Part shown: positions 49,905-58,544 of the stretch, piece after piece
How the letters are laid out: each line of letters begins with the position of its first letter
How positions within the stretch are numbered: the first letter of the stretch is position 1
Source of the DNA: JAWKHR01 sp041394725
Lineage (GTDB): Bacteria > Acidobacteriota > Vicinamibacteria > Vicinamibacterales > SCN-69-37
DNA: 64,000 nucleotides
Assembly: GCA_041394725.1 (NCBI GenBank)
Contig: JAWKHR010000038.1
Coordinates: forward strand, 1-64,000
Direction: 5' to 3'
The notes under the pieces: generated by a model
Database searches by the model: none
What the model saw: only the letters and a program-made list of their open reading frames with translations
What the model was told of the DNA's origin: nothing
Position numbers and translations under genes: made by a program

Positions 49905-51030
49905 CCGACGCCACGTTCACCCATCGCCGCGTGCGCGCCGCGCGCTCGATCGCGTCCATCACGAGCTGGTTGCGCAGCCCGTCCACGAAACTGGGTTCCG
50001 GCACCCGATCGTCGGCGACCGCCTCGAGCAGGTCGTAGACGGTGTGCGTGAACGTGTGCTCGTAGCCGATGATGTGCCCCGGCGGCCACCACGCCTTGAT
50101 GTACGGGTGCCCCGCCTCGGTGACCAGGATCGTCCGGAAGCCCCGGAGCCCCTTCCGGTCCGACTCGAGGTACAGGTCGAGCTCGTTCATCCGCTCCAGG
50201 TCGAATGCGAGGCTGCCCCTGCTGCCGTTGATCTCGAACCGGTTGAAGTTCTTCCGGCCGGGCGCGAGACGCGTCGCCTCGATCGTCCCCATCGCGCCCC
50301 CGGCGAACCGCACGAGCGCGGTCGCCGCGTCGTCGACGGTCACCCGTCCCTTCCGGCCCGATCGTCCGGGCAGCGGACGCTCGCGGATGAACGTCCGGAG
50401 GTCGCCGGCCACCTCGGCGATTTCGCCGACGAGGAATCGCGCCAGGTCGATCACGTGCGCGCCGATGTCGCCGAGCGCGCCGGACCCGGCCTGCTTCCGG
50501 TCGAAGCGCCACAGCAACGGCAGCGCCGGGTCGGTGATCCAGTCCTGGAGGTACGTGCCGCGGAAGTGCCGGACGTCGCCGATCTGTCCGTCGGCGATCA
50601 GCCGCGCCGCGAGCATGACCGCCGGCACGCGCCGGTAGTTGTGGCAGACCATGTGGACGACGCGCGCCTTGCGCACGGCCGCGAGCATCCGCCGCGCCTC
50701 GTCCACCGAGTTGGCGAGCGGTTTCTCGCAGAAGACCACCTTGCCGGCCCGCGCGGCCGCCATCGCGATGGGCGCGTGCAGGTGCCCCGGCGTGCTGATG
50801 TCGACGATGTCGATGTCGTCGCGCGCGACGACGGCCTCCCAGTCGGTGGCCGCGTCCTCCCAGCCCAGCTCGCGCGCCGCCGCCTGCACCTTCGATCGCG
50901 TCCGGCCGCAGAGCACCTTCAGGCGCGGCGTCAGGCGTGGCGCCATGAACGGCGTCACCTGGCGCCAGGCGTTGCTGTGCGCGCGGCCCATGAACGCGTA
51001 GCCGATCAGCGCGACGTTGACCTCGGACAT
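49900..51030 (-). CDS. Gfo/Idh/MocA family oxidoreductase (cytoplasmic)
   Basis: 376 residues from ATG 51030. Rossmann motif VALIGYAFMGRAHSNAW, DIVDISTPGHLHA and VVFCEKPLANSV with the catalytic-site Lys. C-terminal domain: GSGALGDIGAHVIDLARFLVGEI, YLQDWITDP and WPPGHIIGYEHTFTHTVYDLLEAV, close to inositol 2-dehydrogenase/levoglucosan dehydrogenase-like enzymes. It lacks a Tat signal, so unlike the 43867 protein it acts inside the cell, probably reducing a keto-sugar with NAD(P)H. A 17-bp repeat array extends from its stop codon. Confidence 0.92.
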   Translation of the reverse strand: MSEVNVALIGYAFMGRAHSNAWRQVTPFMAPRLTPRLKVLCGRTRSKVQAAARELGWEDAATDWEAVVARDDIDIVDISTPGHLHAPIAMAAARAGKVVFCEKPLANSVDEARRMLAAVRKARVVHMVCHNYRRVPAVMLAARLIADGQIGDVRHFRGTYLQDWITDPALPLLWRFDRKQAGSGALGDIGAHVIDLARFLVGEIAEVAGDLRTFIRERPLPGRSGRKGRVTVDDAATALVRFAGGAMGTIEATRLAPGRKNFNRFEINGSRGSLAFDLERMNELDLYLESDRKGLRGFRTILVTEAGHPYIKAWWPPGHIIGYEHTFTHTVYDLLEAVADDRVPEPSFVDGLRNQLVMDAIERAARTRRWVNVASA

Positions 51031-51040
51031 GTCGGGCATT

Positions 51041-53140
51041 CTACGCCCGCCCGACGGCCGGTCCGCCGCCCTCGCGGCCCCGGGCGACGAGTGCGCCCAC
51101 GTAGGCGGCCGCGACGATGACGAGCAGGAGCCGGAAGCCCGTCACGAGCGACAGGTACTCGGCCGCGCCGCCCGCCATCGCACCGAGCAGGTTCGCGGCA
51201 AAGTCCGGCGGCAGCGACGGCGACCGCTTCACCGCCGACCCGAACAGCAGGCCGGCGCAGAAGATCGGGCTGAACCCGAGCAGCGCGAAGACCGCCGACT
51301 CCGTCAGGCGGCTCTCGAACGTGAGGCTGCCCACCGGCCAGGCCGCATTGGCCGCGAGGAGCCCCAGGAGCACGCCGCCCACGAGCCACGGGCGACGGAT
51401 CTCGACGACGCTCACGACGAGCGTCGCGGCCAGCGCCATGATGAGCACCGCGACGATGGCCAGGGAGGCGACGACCCACGTCGCGCCCCAGAGCAGCGAG
51501 AACTGGGTGATCGCGCGCGTCTCGAGGAGCATGAAGCCCGCGCCGAGCAGGAAGAACTGCCACGACCACCGGCCCGGCTGCCCTCGTCGGACCAGCCCGA
51601 CGAGCAACGCCGAGATCCCCACGACGAAGACCATCAGGACCGCGTAGTGCGCCGGCAGGCCCGGTGCGCGCAGGTACAGGAACGGCCAGTCGTCGGTCGC
51701 CGGTATCACCGACGGATCGCGGTGATACTGGATGGCCGGCGCCGGGTCGTGCGACTGGCCGAACGCCGTCACGCGGTCGGGGACGACCGGGTCGTGATCG
51801 AGCGTGTGGAGCCGCGGCCCGGCCAGCATCACCCCCAGGTACGACCGCGCCGCATGCACGTGCACGCGCGGCTCCTCCCCGAAGGCCCGCGCCGCGGAGT
51901 TCGCCAGCCGATCGACGAGCCACGGCTCGCGGAAGTAGTTGTAGACGACCAGCAGGCCGTCCGGCTTGAGCCGGTCACGCACCGCGCGGAATGACTCCTC
52001 GGTGAACATGTAGCTCTCGAGGCGCACGCCGGAAAAGCCGGACTGCAGCGTGAGCGAGTCGATCAGCGCGAAGACGACGAGGTCGTACTTCTTCTCCGTG
52101 GTCCGCAGGAAATGCCGGGCATCGTCGTTGACGACGGTCACGCGCGGGTCGTCGTACGGGTGGTCCGGGTGGTACTGCCGCCCGACGCGAATGATGCCGG
52201 GATCGATCTCCACGGCGTCGACCCTGGCCACGCCGTGCTGCAGGGCGGCGGCGACGTCGGTCCCGGACCCCGCGCCGAGCACGAGCACGTCCTGGAAGGT
52301 GTCGCCGAAGACCATGTACGGCCACTGGTAGAAGTATTCCTTCTGCGCGACGGGCGCGGCCGACTGGTGGAAGATGTTGTTGACCGAGATCACCGTCTCG
52401 GGCCCGTTGTGATCGACGGTGATGCGGTAGTAGGGCGACCAGATCTCGCCGCGGCCGAGCACGTGCGCCACACCGACGGTCGCGACGAGGCCGGACGCCG
52501 CCACCAGCGTGGCGAGACCGACGCCGGGCCGTCGGGCGCCGCGCCGCGCGGGCGAGACACCGGGCGGTGCCGCGGTCTGCGGCGCGGGCGCCGCATCGGG
52601 CGCGAGGAGCAGCGGCACGGCAGCGAGCGCGGCGACGCCGAACCACGTGGCGGGCGGCCACTCGGACCAGGACAGCAGGGCGAACGTCACGACGCCGCCG
52701 AGACTGCCGGCGATGTTCGCGACGTAGGCCGGCAGCGCCCGCAGCGTCGCCATCTCCCGGCCCATCTGCTGCGCGACCATCGTGAACACCGCCACCACGG
52801 CCAGAAAGATCGCGGGCAGCAGGACCGAGGACTCGACGAGCGTCACGCGTTCGCTGGTGCCGCTCGTGAAGTAGATGCTGCCGACGGTCGGCACGCCGAC
52901 CTCGAGCCGCAGCAGGTAGACGCCGACCATCAGGCCCAGCTGCACGAGCGGGAACCAGGCGAAGAGCCGGCGGCGCGACGCGGCGAGCAGGCACCCGAGG
53001 CCGATGCCGAGGAAGGCGCCGAGCAGGATGACGTTGGAGAAGTAGGCCAGCAGGCGGACGTAGGCCGGCAGCCAGCGGATCAGCGCGACCTCGAGGAAGA
53101 GGACGAGGAACGACGCGAGGGCGGTGCGCGCGAACCGCAC
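51041..53140 (-). CDS. polytopic membrane protein with spermidine-synthase-like methyltransferase domain
   Basis: 699 residues from GTG 53140. About seven N-terminal helices (FLVLFLEVALIRWLPAYVRLLAYFSN is the typical opening), a soluble Rossmann domain (about 250-450) with VLVLGAGSGTDVAAAL, VDAVEIDPGIIRVGRQYHPDHPYDDPRVTVVNDDARHFL and YDLVVFALIDSLT, then about six further helices. The domain resembles spermidine synthase, but TM-fused versions have unproven substrates. It lies 5 bp after the stop of the gluconate-dehydrogenase-like small subunit, so it is co-transcribed with the GMC oxidoreductase. Confidence 0.82.
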   Translation of the reverse strand: MRFARTALASFLVLFLEVALIRWLPAYVRLLAYFSNVILLGAFLGIGLGCLLAASRRRLFAWFPLVQLGLMVGVYLLRLEVGVPTVGSIYFTSGTSERVTLVESSVLLPAIFLAVVAVFTMVAQQMGREMATLRALPAYVANIAGSLGGVVTFALLSWSEWPPATWFGVAALAAVPLLLAPDAAPAPQTAAPPGVSPARRGARRPGVGLATLVAASGLVATVGVAHVLGRGEIWSPYYRITVDHNGPETVISVNNIFHQSAAPVAQKEYFYQWPYMVFGDTFQDVLVLGAGSGTDVAAALQHGVARVDAVEIDPGIIRVGRQYHPDHPYDDPRVTVVNDDARHFLRTTEKKYDLVVFALIDSLTLQSGFSGVRLESYMFTEESFRAVRDRLKPDGLLVVYNYFREPWLVDRLANSAARAFGEEPRVHVHAARSYLGVMLAGPRLHTLDHDPVVPDRVTAFGQSHDPAPAIQYHRDPSVIPATDDWPFLYLRAPGLPAHYAVLMVFVVGISALLVGLVRRGQPGRWSWQFFLLGAGFMLLETRAITQFSLLWGATWVVASLAIVAVLIMALAATLVVSVVEIRRPWLVGGVLLGLLAANAAWPVGSLTFESRLTESAVFALLGFSPIFCAGLLFGSAVKRSPSLPPDFAANLLGAMAGGAAEYLSLVTGFRLLLVIVAAAYVGALVARGREGGGPAVGRA

Positions 53141-53145
53141 GCGTG

Positions 53146-53781
53146 TTACTCGCGTCCCGTCGGCAGCCCCAGCCGCGTGAGCACCTCGTCCGGACAGCCC
53201 CGCCACTCGCGCACCTGGACGTTGCCGAGGTAGCCCAGGTCGTCGATGCCCATGCGCGTCGTCCAGAAGCCGCTGGCGGTGAGGTCGCGGAAGCTCGCGA
53301 AGAACGAGGCGCCGTGCGACATTCCGGGCGCCACGCGGTCGGGCCACGCGACGTCGTCGAGGATCGCCCGCCGCTCCGCGTCGGTCGCCGCCGCGAAGGT
53401 GTGGTCGAAGCGGCGGTTGGCCTCGGCGTCGAGCCAGGCGAGGCCGCCACGCATCGCGGTCTGGCGGTTCGGCTGGTCGATCATCATGAAGTCCATGAAC
53501 TCGGGCACGCCGGCCTCGGTCGCGCTGCCCGACCGCGCGTCGCGGGGGATGACGAGGTCCACGAGCACGCGGACGGTCTCCCACTCGTGGTCGCTGAAGA
53601 ACTGCCGCTGGAACGCGGCGCCGGCCTGCGCGGCCCGGCGGCGCGCGAGGCCCGCCGCGGTGGCGGCCTCGGCCACCTCGCCGGCGGTCCAGGTGAACGC
53701 GGCGGCGGCCGGCGCCACGGCCAGCGTCTTCAGCATCCGGCGGCGATCGATGGACGACGATGCGGTGTCACGGCGCGTCAT
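53146..53781 (-). CDS. gluconate 2-dehydrogenase subunit 3 family protein (Tat)
   Basis: 211 residues from ATG 53781, 2 bp after the stop of the GMC gene. Tat signal DRRRMLKTLAVAPAAAAFTW; the mature part begins FFSDHEWETVRVLVDLVIPRDARSGSATEAGVPEFMD, the core of the family (Pfam gluconate_2-dh3), and continues with FASFRDLTASGFWTTRMGIDDLGYLGN. This subunit escorts the flavoprotein through the Tat system and is needed for its activity. Together they form a periplasmic glucoside or gluconate dehydrogenase. Confidence 0.93.
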   Translation of the reverse strand: MTRRDTASSSIDRRRMLKTLAVAPAAAAFTWTAGEVAEAATAAGLARRRAAQAGAAFQRQFFSDHEWETVRVLVDLVIPRDARSGSATEAGVPEFMDFMMIDQPNRQTAMRGGLAWLDAEANRRFDHTFAAATDAERRAILDDVAWPDRVAPGMSHGASFFASFRDLTASGFWTTRMGIDDLGYLGNVQVREWRGCPDEVLTRLGLPTGRE

Positions 53782-53783
53782 GA

Positions 53784-55496
53784 TCACAGGCTCCCGCTGC
53801 GCAGCTGGTTCGCGATGAAGTCACTCGTCCGCCAGGCCAGGGCGAGGATCGTCCAGGTCGGGTTCTTGTCGGCCTGAGAGACGAACGGGCCGCCGTCGGC
53901 GACGAACAGGTTCGCCACGTCGTGCGCCCGGCAGTTCGCGTCGAGCACCGACGAGGACGGGTCGTGCCCCATGCGGGTCACCCCCAGCTCGTGGATGATC
54001 CGCCCCCCGGCGGCGAGGCCGTACTGCCGCTGCCGGCTCGGCATCTCGCCGAGCGGCGTGCCGCCCATCTCGACGATCAGGGACCGGAAGGTCTCCTGCA
54101 TGTGCTTGGCCTGGTCGATCTCGTAGTCCGACCAGCGCCAGTGGAAGCGCAGGACCGGGATGCCCCACCGGTCGACGGTGTTCGGGTCGACCTCGCAGTA
54201 GCTGTCGGCGTTGGGAATCATCTCGCCCCGGCCGTCGAAGTAGACGGTCGAGCCGTAGAACCGGCGGTAGTCCTCCTTGAGCGAGGCGCCGTAGCCGCCG
54301 ACCGCGCGGCCGTTGTCGAGGCCGCTGAACCGCGTGATGTTGCCGCCGAACCCGGCCGACGGCATGCCGCGACCGCCGCCGATCTCGATGTGGTAGCCGC
54401 GCGGGAAGTCCAGCTTCGCGTTGTCGAGCCACCAGGGCATGTAGAGATGCGCGCCGCCGACGCCGTCCTCGTTGTGCGGCAGGTTGTCCATCAGCTTCGG
54501 GATGAAGCCGGAGACGCCGGTCCCGGTCGTGTCGGTCAGGTAGCGGCCGACGGTCCCGCTCGAGTTGGCGAGCCCCTGCGGGAACTTCGCGGAGGTCGAG
54601 TTCAGCAGGATGCGCGCCGACTCGCAGGCGCTGGCCGCGAGCACGACGACGCGGGCCTGGACGTGCTGTTCCTGGCCGGTCCGCTTGTCGATGTAGAGCA
54701 CGCCGGTGGCGCGGCCGTCGGCGCCGACGGTCACCTCGCGCGCCATCGCGTTGGTCCGGATGGTCAGGCGCCCGGTCTTCATCGCGGGCGGCAGCAGGAC
54801 CGACGGCGACGAGAAGTTCGCGTGGATGGCGCAGCCCCGGTTGCACTGGCCGCAGTAGTGGCACTGCTCGCGGCCGTTGAGCGGCCGCGTGAGGATGGAC
54901 AGCCGCGACGGGATGCACGTGATGTCGAGCCGATCGGCCGCGTCCTTGATCAGCAGCTCCCAGCAGCGCGGACGCGGCGGCGGCAGGAAGACGCCGTCGG
55001 GGTGGTTGTGCAGGTTCTCGACGCTGCCGAAGATGCCGACGAACCGATCGACCTGGTCGTAGTAGGGCGCGATGTCGTCGTAGCTGATGGGCCAGTCGTC
55101 GCCGAGGCCGTCGAGGCTCCTGCGGCGGAAGTCGTCGGGCCCGAACCGCAGCGAGATGCGGCCCCAGTGGTTGGTGCGCCCGCCGAGCATGCGGGTGCGG
55201 AACCAGCCGAACTGCGTGCCCGGCGCGGTCGTGTAGGGCTCGCCGTCGAGCGAGAAGCCGCCGAAGCCCGCGTCGAACTCGCCGAACTGCTGGGCCTGGG
55301 TCCCGCCGCCGCGACGTGGCGAGTCGTACGGCCACATCATCATGTAGGAGTCGTTGACCGGATCCCAGTCGACCCCGGCCTCGAGCATGAGCACGTTGGC
55401 GCCGGCCTCGGTGAGCACCTTGGCGACCATGCCGCCGCCCGCGCCCGACCCGACCACGCAGACGTCCCATGATTCCCGGCTGCGGATGACCTGCAT
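53784..55496 (-). CDS. GMC-family FAD oxidoreductase (glucoside 3-dehydrogenase-like)
   Basis: 570 residues from ATG 55496. FAD site VVGSGAGGGMVA (14-25), ARVVVLAASACESARILLNS, and a C-terminal catalytic region with GVTRMGHDPSSSVLDANCR and FVADGGPFVSQADKNPTWTILALAWR. CHYCGQCNRGC (C212, C215, C218, C222) is a ferredoxin-like cluster, as in FAD-dependent glucose dehydrogenases that hold an Fe-S centre. No signal peptide of its own, consistent with export together with the Tat small subunit. Probable reaction: oxidation of a glycoside hydroxyl (C3), with electrons passed to a cytochrome or quinone. Divergent from the DUF1080 gene at 55638. Confidence 0.92.
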   Translation of the reverse strand: MQVIRSRESWDVCVVGSGAGGGMVAKVLTEAGANVLMLEAGVDWDPVNDSYMMMWPYDSPRRGGGTQAQQFGEFDAGFGGFSLDGEPYTTAPGTQFGWFRTRMLGGRTNHWGRISLRFGPDDFRRRSLDGLGDDWPISYDDIAPYYDQVDRFVGIFGSVENLHNHPDGVFLPPPRPRCWELLIKDAADRLDITCIPSRLSILTRPLNGREQCHYCGQCNRGCAIHANFSSPSVLLPPAMKTGRLTIRTNAMAREVTVGADGRATGVLYIDKRTGQEQHVQARVVVLAASACESARILLNSTSAKFPQGLANSSGTVGRYLTDTTGTGVSGFIPKLMDNLPHNEDGVGGAHLYMPWWLDNAKLDFPRGYHIEIGGGRGMPSAGFGGNITRFSGLDNGRAVGGYGASLKEDYRRFYGSTVYFDGRGEMIPNADSYCEVDPNTVDRWGIPVLRFHWRWSDYEIDQAKHMQETFRSLIVEMGGTPLGEMPSRQRQYGLAAGGRIIHELGVTRMGHDPSSSVLDANCRAHDVANLFVADGGPFVSQADKNPTWTILALAWRTSDFIANQLRSGSL

Positions 55497-55637
55497 GTCT
55501 GGCTGTCCTCGTTTCGCTGCGTCGCACGCCTGGACCGCGTCCGACGGCCCGATTGTAGGCCAGAATGCCGCGGCTTTCCCGGGCGGATCCGATCGCGCAT
55601 AATGTCGCGATCCCGCCCTTCCCGGAGGAGTCCCGTC

Positions 55638-56606
55638 ATGCGCGTCTTCGCCACCGTCACCGCCGCGATCGCCGCCGGCACACTGGCCGCCGCCCTCGGC
55701 GCCCAGAACCCGTTCCTCGGCGCGTGGAACATGACCGGCACCGCGCCCGACACCGACTACGTCTACTGGCTGGACGTCAGCCAGGACGCTTCCGGCGCCC
55801 TGAGCGGCATGTTCCTCAACCGCACCGGCAACCCCGTGCCGCTCGCCGACGTGAGCGTCGAGGGCAACACGCTCGTGTTCCACCAGCGCGGCCGCGGCGG
55901 CCGCGCCGGCCTCGAATACCGCGCCACGCTCGAGAACGGCCGGCTCGTCGGCCAGCACACGCTGCCGGCCCGCGGCCAGCAGCCGGAACGCGTGGTCCAC
56001 TGGGTGGGCACCCGCCCGCCGACCTGGCCGCCGTCCGACGCGAACGCGGCGCACACCTACGGGACGCCGGTCGTGCTCTTCGACGGCAAGTCGCTCGACA
56101 CGTGGGGCGTGCAGCATGCCGACCGGCCGATGAACTGGTCGGTGGAAGACGGCGTGATGACCAACGGCGAGCGGGCGAACAACCTCGTCTCCAAGGCGAA
56201 GTTCCAGGACTTCAAGATCGAGGCGGAGTACAAGCTCGGCGAGAAGAGCAACAGCGGCATCTACCTCCGCGGCCGGTACGAGCTCCAGCTGCTCGACGAC
56301 TACGGCGACACGACCACCCGCCGCGACCTCGCCCACATGGCGATCTACGGCCGGAAGGCCGCCTCGACCAACGCCAGCAAGCCGGCCGGCGAGTGGCAGA
56401 CGATGACCGCCGTCGTGGTCGGCAACCGCGTGACGGTGACGCTCAACGGCCAGCGCGTCCAGGACAACTCCGTCATCGAGGGCATCACGGGCGGCGCCCT
56501 GGACAACGACGAGCTCGCGCCCGGTCCCCTCATGGTCCAGGGCGACCACAGCAAGGTCTGGTTCCGCAAGCTGGTGGTGACCCCGATCACCGACACCGGC
56601 CGATAG
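55638..56606 (+). CDS. exported DUF1080 protein (3-keto-disaccharide hydrolase-like)
   Basis: 322 residues from ATG 55638, with GGAGGAG 7 bp upstream. A signal peptide (TVTAAIAAGTLAAALGAQ) is followed by an N-terminal beta domain (FLGAWNMTGTAPDTDYVYWLDVSQ, about 30-135) and the DUF1080 domain (VVLFDGKSLDTWGV, WSVEDGVMTNGERANNLVSK, FKIEAEYKLGEKSNSGIYLRGRYELQLLDDYG, VWFRKLVVTPI). It is divergent from the GMC dehydrogenase and probably hydrolyses the 3-keto-glycoside that the dehydrogenase makes. CATAAT at about 55598 could be the -10 box. Confidence 0.9.
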   Translation: MRVFATVTAAIAAGTLAAALGAQNPFLGAWNMTGTAPDTDYVYWLDVSQDASGALSGMFLNRTGNPVPLADVSVEGNTLVFHQRGRGGRAGLEYRATLENGRLVGQHTLPARGQQPERVVHWVGTRPPTWPPSDANAAHTYGTPVVLFDGKSLDTWGVQHADRPMNWSVEDGVMTNGERANNLVSKAKFQDFKIEAEYKLGEKSNSGIYLRGRYELQLLDDYGDTTTRRDLAHMAIYGRKAASTNASKPAGEWQTMTAVVVGNRVTVTLNGQRVQDNSVIEGITGGALDNDELAPGPLMVQGDHSKVWFRKLVVTPITDTGR

Positions 56607-56698
56607 GGGGACGGGTCTCGGCACCGACAAAATCGTTATTCATCAACAGCTTGCAGCGCGCGAAGCGCACGCGCTACGATGACGGGCAGGTACCGTCG

Positions 56699-57076
56699 AT
56701 GCCGACAGACTCCCCGGCCTCTGCTGAACGTCGCTGCTCGCCCCGGCTCGATGCGACCGACCTGCTCATCGCCGAGCTCGCCTCCGTTCGGGCGCGCGTG
56801 GCGGTGGCCGAGGTCGGCCTGGGCGGGTTCTCCGTCATCACCGACTTCCCGCTCGAGGCGGGGTCGCTCTACCGGTTCCGGTTCTCGCGCGGGCTGGCCG
56901 ACGACGCGCCGGCCCGGGTCCGGGCGAGGGCGATTTACTCGCGCCGCCCGGCCGACGCCGTGCGCGGGAGTTTCGTGACCGGCCTGTCCTTCGTGAACGA
57001 GCGGCCACGCGACCGGCGTGCCATCGGCGAGCTGCTCGACCACGTGATGTCGCCGCTCTCGGTCCAGACGCTCTGA
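56699..57076 (+). CDS. PilZ-domain-like protein
   Basis: 125 residues. ERRCSPRLDATDLLIAELA supplies an RxxxR-like motif (R12, R16) and VAEVGLGGFSVITDFPLEAGSLYRFRF corresponds to the second PilZ motif, although D/N-x-S-x-x-G is altered (EVGLGG). The strand pattern ending SFVTGLSFVNERPRDRRAIGELLDHV fits a single PilZ domain. c-di-GMP binding may be weakened by the missing Ser. It precedes the PgpH-like gene by 41 bp on the same strand. Confidence 0.7.
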   Translation: MPTDSPASAERRCSPRLDATDLLIAELASVRARVAVAEVGLGGFSVITDFPLEAGSLYRFRFSRGLADDAPARVRARAIYSRRPADAVRGSFVTGLSFVNERPRDRRAIGELLDHVMSPLSVQTL

Positions 57077-57117
57077 GCCCGTTTCCGCGCCTCCGGCCCC
57101 TCTGATACCATCGAGGC

Positions 57118-58419
57118 GTGTCCGGCGGGGCCGTCCCTACGGTGATGCCTTCGGCCCGTTCGAGACCGCCAGGCCCGTCGTCCTGGCGTCGCACCGCCCT
57201 GTTCCTCGCCCTCGCCGCCATCGTCCACGTCGGCGGCTTCTATCTCTGGCAGCTCGCCGTCCAGCACGTCTTTCCGTGGACCGGCCTCGGCCCGCTGACG
57301 TCGATGGCCCTGTTCCCGATTGCGGCGGCGCCGCTCTACACGCGGCTCGCGCTGGGCGTCCGCCCGACGCTGCTGCTGTCGCTGCTCCTCGCGCTGCTGG
57401 TCCACGCGACGCCGCCCATCCTCCCGATGATCGGCCTGCAGACGATCGCAGCGAGCCTGGCCGGCGTGCTGAGCCTGCGGTCCGCGACGGGGCGCGGCGC
57501 GGTGGTGCTGGCCGGCCTCTGGGCGGGCCTGGCGTCGGCGGCCGTGCTCGTGCTGACCAACGACTTCAACCTCCCGATCCAGTCGGTGATCGCCGGTGGC
57601 GTCGGCGCGGTGCTCGGCGGTGTCCTGTCTGGCGCCCTGGCGCTCGCCTTCAGCCCGTTCATCGAGCGGCTGTTCGGCCACGTGACGCCGCTGACGCTGG
57701 TCGAGGCGCTCAGCTACGACCATCCGCTCCTCCGGCAGCTGGCCACGAAGGCGCCGGGGACGTTCCTCCATTCGACGAACGTGGCGGTGATCTGCGACGC
57801 CGGCGCGCGCGCGATCGGCGCCGATGGCCTGACCACCCGCGTCGGCGCGCTCTACCATGACGTCGGCAAGACCCGCGCGCCGCAGGACTTCATCGAGAAC
57901 CAGACGGCCACCGGGACGTATCGGGACCTGTCGGTGGACGACATCCGCGAGGTCCTCGTGGACCACGTGACCGAGGGGGTCCGGCTGGTCCTGTCCCACG
58001 GGCTGGGCGAGCGGATCGCCGACTTCGTCCGCGAGCACCACGGCACGTCCGAGATGCGCTCGCTCATCGCCCGCGCCGAGCGCTCGGGCACCCCGGCGAG
58101 CAGTCCGTTCCGGTATCCCGGCCCCAGGCCGAGGTCGCGGGAGACCGGGCTGCTCATGCTGGCCGACCGGGTCGAGGCCACCGCCCGGGCCCGCCGGCCC
58201 GAGACGCCGGACGAGTGCCTCGCCCTCGTGCGGGAAATCGTCGATCAGACGGTCGCCGAGCAGCAGCTGGTCCACAGCGGGCTGACCGACGACGAGCTGG
58301 ACCTCGTCGAGAAGGTCTATGCCGAGGTCCTCCACGCCGTCCACCACCACCGGGTCGGCTACCGCGAGCCCGCCGACACACCGGCCCGGCTCCGAGCCGT
58401 CCCCGGCCGCCAGGCCTGA
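57118..58419 (+). CDS. PgpH-like membrane HD phosphodiesterase (truncated architecture)
   Basis: 433 residues from GTG 57118. About five membrane helices (27-185), then an HD domain with HPLLRQLATKAPGTFLHSTNVA, GALYHDVGKTRAPQDFIENQ, DHVTEGVRLVLSHGLGERIADFVREHHGT and FRYPGPRPRSRETGLLMLADRVEATARA. These match the catalytic half of PgpH, which hydrolyses c-di-AMP; the extracellular 7TMR-HDED domain of full-length PgpH is absent. It should act on a cyclic dinucleotide on the cytoplasmic side. CTCGTCC/GGACGAG downstream of the stop forms a small hairpin. Confidence 0.85.
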   Translation: MSGGAVPTVMPSARSRPPGPSSWRRTALFLALAAIVHVGGFYLWQLAVQHVFPWTGLGPLTSMALFPIAAAPLYTRLALGVRPTLLLSLLLALLVHATPPILPMIGLQTIAASLAGVLSLRSATGRGAVVLAGLWAGLASAAVLVLTNDFNLPIQSVIAGGVGAVLGGVLSGALALAFSPFIERLFGHVTPLTLVEALSYDHPLLRQLATKAPGTFLHSTNVAVICDAGARAIGADGLTTRVGALYHDVGKTRAPQDFIENQTATGTYRDLSVDDIREVLVDHVTEGVRLVLSHGLGERIADFVREHHGTSEMRSLIARAERSGTPASSPFRYPGPRPRSRETGLLMLADRVEATARARRPETPDECLALVREIVDQTVAEQQLVHSGLTDDELDLVEKVYAEVLHAVHHHRVGYREPADTPARLRAVPGRQA

Positions 58420-58468
58420 CTCGGCCCTGACTCGTCCGCCTGGGACGAGCTGACTCGGCAGTGAGTCG
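58417..58468. promoter_or_regulatory. phased TGACTCG repeats upstream of the small basic protein gene
   Basis: TGACTCG at 58417, 58428 and 58451 and the near copy TGAGTCG at 58462 occur as two pairs, each spaced 11 bp, in the 125-bp intergenic region. They precede TATAGT (58504-58509), a probable -10 box. They look like binding sites for a regulator on one face of the helix. Confidence 0.45.
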
Positions 58469-58544
58469 ATGTCACTTTCGCACACTTCCGAAATAACATC
58501 GGCTATAGTTCACCCAGCAGCTCGAACGTACTCTGGAGGACTTT

